From Pseudozyma flocculosa PF-1 (taxonomy: Eukaryota > Basidiomycota > Ustilaginomycetes > Ustilaginales > Ustilaginaceae): a DNA stretch of 17,657 nt. The stretch is from the NCBI RefSeq assembly GCF_000417875.1, contig NW_006920875.1, positions 821,784 to 839,440 of the forward strand, read 5' to 3'. The position numbers and the translations under genes are program-made. This document shows positions 8,123 through 15,900 of the stretch, piece by piece. Numbering within the stretch: position 1 is the stretch's first letter; every line of letters begins with the position of its first letter. The notes under the pieces are model-generated. The model saw only the letters and a program-made list of their open reading frames with translations. It did no database searches and was not told the DNA's origin.

Positions 8123-9013
8123 ATGCCCTCCTTCAAGGTCCAGTACGGTCTCGTCGCCCTCGCCTTCAGCCTGGCGCTGTCGGGCCGCTCGATGACGGCT
8201 TCAGCGGCTTCGGTCCCCCCTTCCGCCGGTGGCTCTGCGGCCAAGTCGTCGGTCTTCGACACCGACTACTTCCAGAATCCCAAGCAGACCGGCTCGGTCT
8301 GGCTCAGCCCGCCCACTGATGCGGCCAAGGCTTTCGCTCAGAGCTGCATCGCGGCGACCGACGCCTTCCTCAACCACCCGGAGACGACCAACGCGAGCTT
8401 CCTCGAGTACCGCAAGGAGATCAAGCCGTGCGACGAGGACGACATCAAGCGCCTGCCGTCGTTCTACCAGCATCAAGGCGACTACGAGGTCACGGGCTCC
8501 AAGTGCGCCCTCATCAAGCACCTGCACTTGAAGGGCAAGGACGGTCGCGTCGCCGGCAAGAACCCCGGCGACCCCCAGTGGCAGCCCCAGAGGCCCCCCG
8601 GTGTCTCGTTCTACTACCAGAACAGCATGTTCAACACGGGCAAGAAGGGCGGCAAGCCCGACGTCTCGGCCTTCGCCGCCGTCGCCCGCTGCTTTGACGT
8701 CGATACCTTCAACCTCCTCATCAGCCCAGAGGAGGCCGACGTGCTGGGCTGGCAGCACCCCGTGCCGTACCAGCCGGCCGAGCCGTACAGCTCCGAGATG
8801 TTTGACGTCTCGACCAAGGACATGACCGACGCCGTCGCCCGCATGGCCACCGCCTGCTCCTACACCTTCTGCATCGCTTCGGGCCAGCAGTTCCACGCGC
8901 CCGCGGCGACTTCGCAGAAGAGTGTCAACGACGTCAGCAAGGTCTCGGACAGCACACGCGCAAAGAAGATCCAGGAGGCTCTCGAGGCCCAGCAGGTGCT
9001 CGGAGCGCAGTAG
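8123..9013 (+). CDS. Predicted secreted six-cysteine protein, family not recognised
   Basis: A 296-residue single-exon coding region with strong third-position G/C bias. Residues 1-29 form a typical signal peptide: K5, a hydrophobic core from about Y8 to L19, and an A-S-A type cleavage site near 28/29. The mature part has six cysteines (75, 103, 128, 190, 245, 250), an even number that suits disulfide bonding in the secretory pathway. It has one N-glycosylation sequon at N90 and no later membrane segment. Aromatic stretches around WLSPP (60-64), PPGVSFYYQN (158-167) and GWQHPVPYQP (209-218) look like the folded core. The last 30 residues are helical and charged. The ATG at 8123 is the first after the leader intron is removed. 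No catalytic motif is recognised. It could be a cell-wall, extracellular or effector-like protein; I do not assign a function. Confidence 0.88.
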   Translation: MPSFKVQYGLVALAFSLALSGRSMTASAASVPPSAGGSAAKSSVFDTDYFQNPKQTGSVWLSPPTDAAKAFAQSCIAATDAFLNHPETTNASFLEYRKEIKPCDEDDIKRLPSFYQHQGDYEVTGSKCALIKHLHLKGKDGRVAGKNPGDPQWQPQRPPGVSFYYQNSMFNTGKKGGKPDVSAFAAVARCFDVDTFNLLISPEEADVLGWQHPVPYQPAEPYSSEMFDVSTKDMTDAVARMATACSYTFCIASGQQFHAPAATSQKSVNDVSKVSDSTRAKKIQEALEAQQVLGAQ

Positions 9014-9937
9014 GGTGGCCGGCAGGACGTGTGTCGCGGCATCGTCGACGTCGTCCACCTGCGTCGACGCGGCCGAGCGGCCGTGGCCGTCGATACCGCA
9101 TAGCGCACGGTCATGCTGCCTCCAGTCTCTTCTCCCGTTCAGTCGCTCCCCTTTGAGCTCATCTCGGTCGAGGCCGCCTTTCGGCCGGTTCCGGGAAGCG
9201 ACTTTGCCGTCGAGTGGTTCGGGCCCTTGATCTATGCCAAACCCCTCCTCCCAGCATGGTATCCCTCTCTATTCTCCGTCGTTCCCTTTCCTCCGAAGCA
9301 TCCTTGTCGCCTCCACTTTGCATGGCGATCTGTTGTGGGTTGGACGTGTTCGACCGCGAAGGGCCTTGTCGTTGGCTGACAAGGACAGGCTGGCCATACC
9401 CGAGGCAGAACCGGTCGGCGAGAAAGGCACATGGACAAGAAGAGGCGTCGACACATCGCAAACCGAATGCACGGGGCCGTTTCAAGCGTAGGTCACCGCG
9501 AGCTCGAAGTTGCGCGTCGAGGTCACGACGAGCGAAGCGTCCAGCTGACGCGGCCTCGACCAGCTGGCACAGAGAGGCTACCGGCAGCTGCATGCGAGCG
9601 GGGGTGAAATGCGAGGTCGATCCCAAGGCCGAGCAAGGTGGGCTGCGCTGGTCATGGATGTTGGCGCATCGCGAGCCATTTTGCTCCGAGGCGCATACGA
9701 TGGATGTGCGGGTCGGACTTTTGCGCGTGCGCATGCGCATGCGTGAAGGAGCGAGCGGGCAAGCAAGCTAAGGACAGGACGAGCACCCATGCCGGAGCCG
9801 AGGCCAGCTTGCGCTCCGTGTGGCGTGAGCAGCCAGGCAGGCGAGGCAACAGAGGCTTCTCCCTCGCCGCAGGATCCCTAGGCGGGCCGCAGCATGGCTC
9901 GAGAAACCAGAAGGTTGCCGGGGGATGCCGATGCTGA

Positions 9938-9955
9938 TGGTGGTGGTGGTGGTGG
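9938..9955 (+). repeat. TGG trinucleotide repeat, six units
   Basis: Six uninterrupted TGG units followed by a GGGG tract. On the minus strand it produces a run of His codons in a spurious frame. A two-tetrad G-quadruplex is possible. Confidence 0.8.
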
Positions 9956-11284
9956 GGGCGAGGGCCCAGCCGTAGGCTAGGGTCTGCCCTGCCTCGTTTC
10001 CGAGGTGCGCTGTACCGGGCCAGGCCACCAATGAAGCGAGGCAGCGCGCGGCCTGGCCGACTGCCCAAATAGGCAGGGCAGGCGGCTGCTGGGCCGAGCC
10101 CTAGCCGGTCTACGCCTGCAATGGCCGATCGGGTGTGGCTCCGCGTGCGGTGCGGGATTTCCCTCGCCTTTTTCCACAGGTTTTCCCGCCAGGCTCTCGA
10201 CCCTTGCCTCGTCTTCTGCCGCCATCTTCCCCACGGCCACTCCGTCTGATTGCTCCGTCACCGTCGTCGAGGACCGCTGGAATAGGGGCTAGATGTTACA
10301 TGCTGGTTCCACCTCCTCGAGCATCGTAAAACTTCTCTCTCCCAACGCTCAGACGGCCTGCTTACTCACTCGGCCCGCAAGAGCCGCGGTGCCACGCTTT
10401 GCGGCGGCACGCCCACAAACGTACCTTCGTTGCTCGACCGTGGCCCGTCTTGAATAACCTGCCCTTCTCAGCCTAGCTCGCTCCTTAGCGCTGTGGCGGG
10501 GACGAAGACGGCGGCGGCGGTGTCGCGATCGCCCTTCACAGCGCGAGCAAACGCTACATCAGTACGGCACGCCACGGAGCGATGAGACATGCCGTGGGAA
10601 CCATCGACCGCGGAGACGGAGCGTGCGAAAAGTCGCCCGTCAACTCTCCCCATGGTCGCGACCTGCTTCGAAGGCGGTGCAGCCTTGGCCTTCCTTGCGC
10701 CTTGGTCCTGTACCCGGGACTGCCCTCGTCCGGTCCCGGCTCTTCCGCGTGCGAAGCGAGTCGACGGCCGGACCGACCGACCGACTGCGGATTCGGCCCG
10801 ATACAGTACCGCGAGTTGGATGCCCACGCTGCTGCTGCTGCTCCGGAGAGCCTGTGGCCCGCCTGGCAACCCCTGTGCGGCCGAAGAGGGGCAGCGAGAC
10901 GCGACCTGCTCGACACGATCCGCGCGCACCACGGATCGCGAGCAACGACGGCGTCGGAAGCGCAACGCGGCTTGGCCTGGCCCTTGGCCTTTTCCCCGGA
11001 CCACGTACTTCGGGGTGCGGCGTGTGCACGCGCCGCACGACGGCCTAGAGTAGATGGCTCGAACAGCAGCAGCGACTGCTGACACTCTGACCGACCTGCT
11101 CGACGGCGCTCAATATATCGCGGGCCGGGGCCGAGGGTCGAAGGACAGATGGCGAGAACACTCGAGCGACCGACACGACGACGCCGCGGCACCTGGTAGA
11201 TTGGACCCATCGACGGTGTGGTGGCGGTGGCGGAGAGGGACGGGCAATCGCGGCTAGCTCCCGACCCGGGCCAGCCCTGACCAC

Positions 11285-11440
11285 ACGCAGGCAGGTAGCG
11301 ATAACTGCCTAGGCTCTGTGCCTACGCACCCGTCGACGCGAAAGCAGGCAGCAGGTCGCTGCAGCTCGGCCAAGACCGCAGGCAGTCAGGCAGCACCAGC
11401 CAACCAGCCATCAGGAAGCGGGCAGCAGGCAGCGGGGGTC
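11285..11440. repeat. Imperfect GCAGGCAG low-complexity tract
   Basis: Recurrent GCAGGCAG, GCAGCAGG and CCAGCC units without a fixed period. A complementary-sense CCTGCCTGC/GCTTGC tract lies at 11685-11870. The two could pair as imperfect inverted repeats. Confidence 0.55.
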
Positions 11441-11662
11441 ATGCGGCCCATCTGCTGGTCGCGTCTTCTGCTCGAATGACCGAGGGGCGAAGAGCAAGCA
11501 AGCTGATTTCGGGGGGAGAGCCGCCATCGAGCCCGGTCTTGCTGCTTGCTTGCTCGCTCGCTCTCGCTGGTTGATCCGCACCGGAGGCGGGTTTTCTGGT
11601 CTCCATCGACGGTGTGCCTGGGGCCTGGCAGCTGCTCTGGTTCCTGAGCGACGGGGCGGCTG

Positions 11663-11680
11663 TGCGTGCGTGCGTGCGTG
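11663..11680. repeat. TGCG tetranucleotide microsatellite
   Basis: Four tandem TGCG units plus TG. Alternating purine-pyrimidine composition. Confidence 0.8.
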
Positions 11681-12279
11681 TTGTTGTTTGCTTAGCCTGC
11701 TTGCTGGTTCTTGCTCCTCGCCAGCGGCGGATTCGGACCAGGAGAATCAACAACGACGTACGACGAACGGTGCGGCTGACCTGCTTCTTTGGGATGGATG
11801 GGATGTCCCGCCTGCCTGCCTACCTCTGCTTGCTGCCCTCCTTGGCTGGCTGCCCGCCTGCTTGTGTGCCCACCCGCTCTGCCGGGCTTCGGAAAACGTC
11901 ACAACGAACGAGGGTCCTGGCCTCGCCTCGGTCGGCAGACCCTGACGCTCGCTCGCCTACCGCTGCGCTGCGCTGCCTGCTGGCTCCCAGGGTCTACCTC
12001 CGCTTGATTGCTTGCTTCTTCTTCGGCGTGTTGCTCAACCTCTTCTCACAGGACGGGACGGACAAGCCGCTCACCAAGAGTCGGCCTCAGAGGCGTGTTT
12101 CGAGGTCAGCCAGCGCCTGCCTATGTCGCCGGACCGCTACCGTGGCTTCCCAGGCAGCTCGTCGCGGACAGCAAACGGGACGGCCCGTCGCCGTCGACCA
12201 GGTGTTTGCGTGTGGCGCAGTCGCCCTCCGCTCCCTCTTGGCCGTGGCCGGATGACCAGGGTCGGCTTGCCCCGCCGCC

Positions 12280-12318
12280 GCTGGGTGGAAGGTGCGGGCG
12301 GCTGGGTGGAAGGTGCGG
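12280..12318. repeat. 18-bp direct repeat at 21-bp period
   Basis: The 18-mer beginning GCTGGGTGGAAGG occurs at 12280-12297 and again, identical, at 12301-12318, separated by GCG. It lies about 620 bases upstream of the large gene's start, so it could be a promoter element or a local duplication. Confidence 0.8.
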
Positions 12319-12885
12319 ATGAACGGAACTCAGATCGAAGAAGAGGTGGGACCGCTGCCCGCCCGCCTTGGTCCGTTGTTGACCGACGGCATCCTCTCGA
12401 CCCGTCGACTGTCGACTGCCGCTGCCGCTGCGAGCGTCCCTTCCCCGCCATCGTCGGATGCTTCCCGCCCCTCACTTCTCCCCCTCCTCACCCGCCTCCA
12501 TCATTCGCCAGCACCATTCCGCCAAGCCGGCTCTGATCCATCGACCGACGTCGAGCCACCTGCTTGTTGCGGCTGCCACCCAGAGCGCAAGGCGCAACAA
12601 AGCTCGACTGCAGCTCAGTAGCAATCGCCCCCAGCTCCGCCCCGCCCCCGCTCCCGGCCCGACTGCCGCCGAAAACCCATCCACCTACCTGTGTCATCAC
12701 CACCATCCAACAACGGCGCGGCTGCCGTGGACCTCGGTATCATCCGCACATCGATCCCTGCTGCGTGAGAGACGATATCTCGAGCTTGCCACCTCCCTTC
12801 TCCGCGCCATTCTCGAGGGCCGGCCAAAGGGGACCTGATCGCCTTTCCCAACGACTCGACATCGGACAGACCCCGCCCTGGCTGG

Positions 12886-12906
12886 ATGGCACTCCGGTCG
12901 TTCTGA
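12886..12906 (+). promoter_or_regulatory. Short upstream ORF in the leader of the large gene
   Basis: ATG at 12886 encodes MALRSF and stops at TGA 12904-12906, 27 bases before the main start and in the same frame. If the transcript start lies further upstream, ribosomes must reinitiate or scan past it. The transcript start is unknown, so a regulatory role is inferred. Confidence 0.4.
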
Positions 12907-12933
12907 GGCGCATCCGCCATCCCGATCCTAGCC

Positions 12934-15900
12934 ATGCCCATCACCACCGCTGCCATGCTTGCCTCGAACAACCGGCGCAGAGGATGGGTCAACAGCCACT
13001 ACGACAATGACATCGAAGATGACGGCGATGCGGGGGGCCACCGGCGCGCCAGAGGGCTTGGAGCAGGACAGGGCTTCGATCCCAGGAAGAATGTCGCCGT
13101 GTGGAACAGTGGATTGGGGCCTTCCAAGGACTCGATCCCATCTCGCAAGTCGTCACTCGCATCCGAAGTTCCCGGATCTGGGCAGGAAGGGCAGTCGAGC
13201 TGGCCCTCCACGCCGTACTCGCCATCGTCGGCAGAGGCTGGACCGTCGAGGCTGCCCTACAGCCCCGCCTCCAGCGCTCCAGGCACGCCTACCACGCCTA
13301 TCTCGCCGACCGGTCCCAGGCATGCGCGCACGCCGTCGGGCCGCATCATCGGCGCGTCGGCCTACAGCGACCATCAGAGGATCATGGCTGCCGCTCGATC
13401 CGCCCATGGAAGCCCCTCGGCCACTCGATCGCCGCAGAGACCCGGGCGACGCGATGCGCGGCAGCAGCCTTCCACTGCCTCCTCTTCCTCGTCGAACCAC
13501 TCTCACGGAGCTCACGAGGCGACGGCGTCTGCCTCGTCGTCGCTGTCCCACGGAGACACTGGTAGCTCTACTTTCGACCGTCCTTCGACCGGGTCGAGCG
13601 TAGCCACATCGCCTCCAGCTTCGTCAGCCCACGGCTCGGATTTGGAGGCAGAAGCCAAGGCAGCCTACCAGCATGTGGCCTCGCCTGCTGCATCATCGCC
13701 ATCGCCATTCCCCTCTTCACCTTCGTCACACAACAACATCTACAGGAAGACAAACGGCTCGCTTCTCGCGTCGGTGAAGCCTATGCCGCCAGTCGTCGAG
13801 CGATCGACGACACCAGACGCAGAATCCGCGCTCTCTTCTTCGTCGGCTCGAGGCGGCAGCAGCAAGCCGAAGCCCATCGCAAAGAACGGGCTCGGGAAGC
13901 GAGGGGATCTGCGGATCGAGCTGCCGCCCTCGCGTGGTTACAAGTCGGCCTATCCGGCCATCCTGGTCGACTCGAGCCATCTAAACGACGACGGTGACGA
14001 CGACGACGACTTCCTCTGCCGCTCCCGAAGAGAGGCCGGCGACGAGAGCGACGGAGACGACTCCAGCTGGCCTTCGACGCCGTCGACGACGCCGCTGGAG
14101 ATGTATCTCGCCTCGCCGGGCGTGCAGGACGCCATATCCGAATCGGAACGGGGGCCCATGTCTGATGGCGCCGCCGTCCGAGCCGCATATCTCACGGCTG
14201 ATTCGAGCGCAACGAGGGCGGCCCAGACTTCCGCCGCGGCATCCGAGCGGGCGCTGGCCAAGGCGACGGAGCAGGCCGAGGAAGGCTCCCTGCCGAGGTC
14301 GACGACGACAGCAGGGAATGACACGACCGCTGCATCAGCGAGCACGCCGCCGCAAGTGGCCTCGAGCTCGAAGGCGGAAGCTCCCGTCAAATCCACGTCG
14401 ATGCCCAGAGAAGACCCTGCTGCCTCGACGCAGCAGGCACTGGGTCGTGGACGTCCGACCCTGTCCTTTGACCTTCCAAAGCAGATGCCGCTGAAGCCGT
14501 CGCAGGAGCCTCCGAAGAAGACTGTGCCGGAATCGCCAAGGAGGCCCTCGGCCGGCTTCCTGGCTCGGGCAGCGACGAAGCTCACCTCGCCAAAGACCTC
14601 GTCGAAGACGCCTCTGTCGGCGACCGACAACGCTGCGACGGGGAAGGAGGCGAACCAGCAGACGACGGAGCCCACCGGCATCCCGTGCCCGCCACAGTGG
14701 ATCCGCGAAGCCGAGCAGCGTCGATCGCTCGAGCAGGAACGCCCTGCGATACAGGGAAAGCGGCGGTCGTTTGAACTGCGTCCGATCCTGCTCAACCCGA
14801 CCGCCAACCAGTCGAGGACGAGCGTCGTCGGATCGCCTGCCCCGGGCGGGCCTGCCACGGCGACGCAGCCCAGCCATGTCCACTCTGGAACCAACGTCGG
14901 TGGCCTGCAGTACACGAAGCGCTCGTCGGACCAATCCCACGTCTCTTCGACGGCTTCGCTGGCTATGCCCGGCCGCGCCTCGGACGTGTCGGATGATGTC
15001 TTGACGGCGTCGCCGCGCGCCTCGACGACCATCACCGTGCCCTCCCCCAACCTGAGCTCCGAGGGCAAGCAGCTGCAGCTCATCGAGCAGGAAGCGGCCC
15101 TCCGCCGTCCATCGACATCTCCCGCATCGGCCGCCGAAGCGACCGACCGCTATACGCAGCTTCCGGTCTCGGCGTCGAGGCGGGCGGTCCTCGCCTCTTC
15201 GAGGGCGGCCGCCAACAACGAGGCGGAGCTTCAGGCTCGACTGCAGAGGGAACTGCTGCAGGAGCACATCGACCGGCAACGCGGCCGGGTGATGCAGGAC
15301 ACGGACTCGATCGTAGACTGGATCGAAGTCTCTGCCAAGGACTTGCCCGACGCAGGCAGGGGCGGCGCAGAGGTGGTCTACGGCAACGGCGGAAAGGGCG
15401 CCTACAGCAACGAGCAGATCGGTCGCAGGGCGAGCGTCGGTGGCGGCGGCGGCGGCGGCGGAAACCATCGGCCGTGGCGCTTCGGGCGCTTCTCGGCTTC
15501 CAACGTCACCCTGCCGCAGCCTCAGGCGGCCAACCAGTCGGCAGCGGGGGCCGGGGCGGTGATGGCGAAGCGCAAGCTGTCGATTCTCCGACGCAACAAG
15601 GCCGATATGACAATCGCTGCAGCTTCCGGCCCCACTGTGAAGTCTCATGGCGCCGCCTCAACGGGACACCTGCCGAACCCGTCGACAGGCGACGTAGGCA
15701 ACGCGTCGAAGGTCAGCCTGCGCGCACCAGTGATGACTGCGGAAAGCCATGCGGCAGGCAAGAGGAACGAAGCCTTCACTCCTAACCTTGGATGGACGTC
15801 GGCCAACCGGAACGCTGCGTTGCAGGAACTCTGCCAGAAGCGGTCGGTTGCCGGTCTCGCTGCGGCCTGCCTCACCGTCGCCAGCCTTGGAGGCAGTCAT

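Larger units (their letters stand above)
9014..12885. other. Gene-poor region between the secreted protein and the large disordered protein
   Basis: Nearly 3.9 kb with no convincing gene. It includes the 3' untranslated region of the secreted-protein gene at the left and a CT/CA-rich stretch from about 12430 to 12930. The latter is probably promoter and 5' leader of the gene at 12934. Many overlapping open frames of 130-220 codons occur on both strands (for example minus 10468-11210 and plus 11614-12255). They share low-complexity Arg/Ala/Cys composition and lack plausible starts. Weak candidates within it are listed as findings. Confidence 0.55.

Noticed and set aside
8201..9058. 285-codon minus-strand frame opposite the secreted-protein gene
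   Set aside because: It is a shadow of the strongly codon-biased plus-strand gene, Val/Gly/Leu/Arg-rich without motifs.
9652..10068. Minus-strand frame with a run of histidines
   Set aside because: The His run is just the TGG repeat read on the other strand. The rest of the frame is low-complexity.
10468..11210. Overlapping minus-strand frames of 205 and 218 codons, and plus-strand frames of 130-166 codons in the same place
   Set aside because: Four frames open at once indicates stop depletion by composition. None shows coding bias, a good start context or recognisable sequence.
13950..15648. Long minus-strand frames of 377 and 437 codons (13950-15083 and 14335-15648)
   Set aside because: They lie opposite the large plus-strand gene in GC-rich codon-biased sequence, which suppresses stops on the other strand. 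Their translations are Arg/Ser-rich and featureless, while the plus strand shows consistent codon bias over 4.7 kb.
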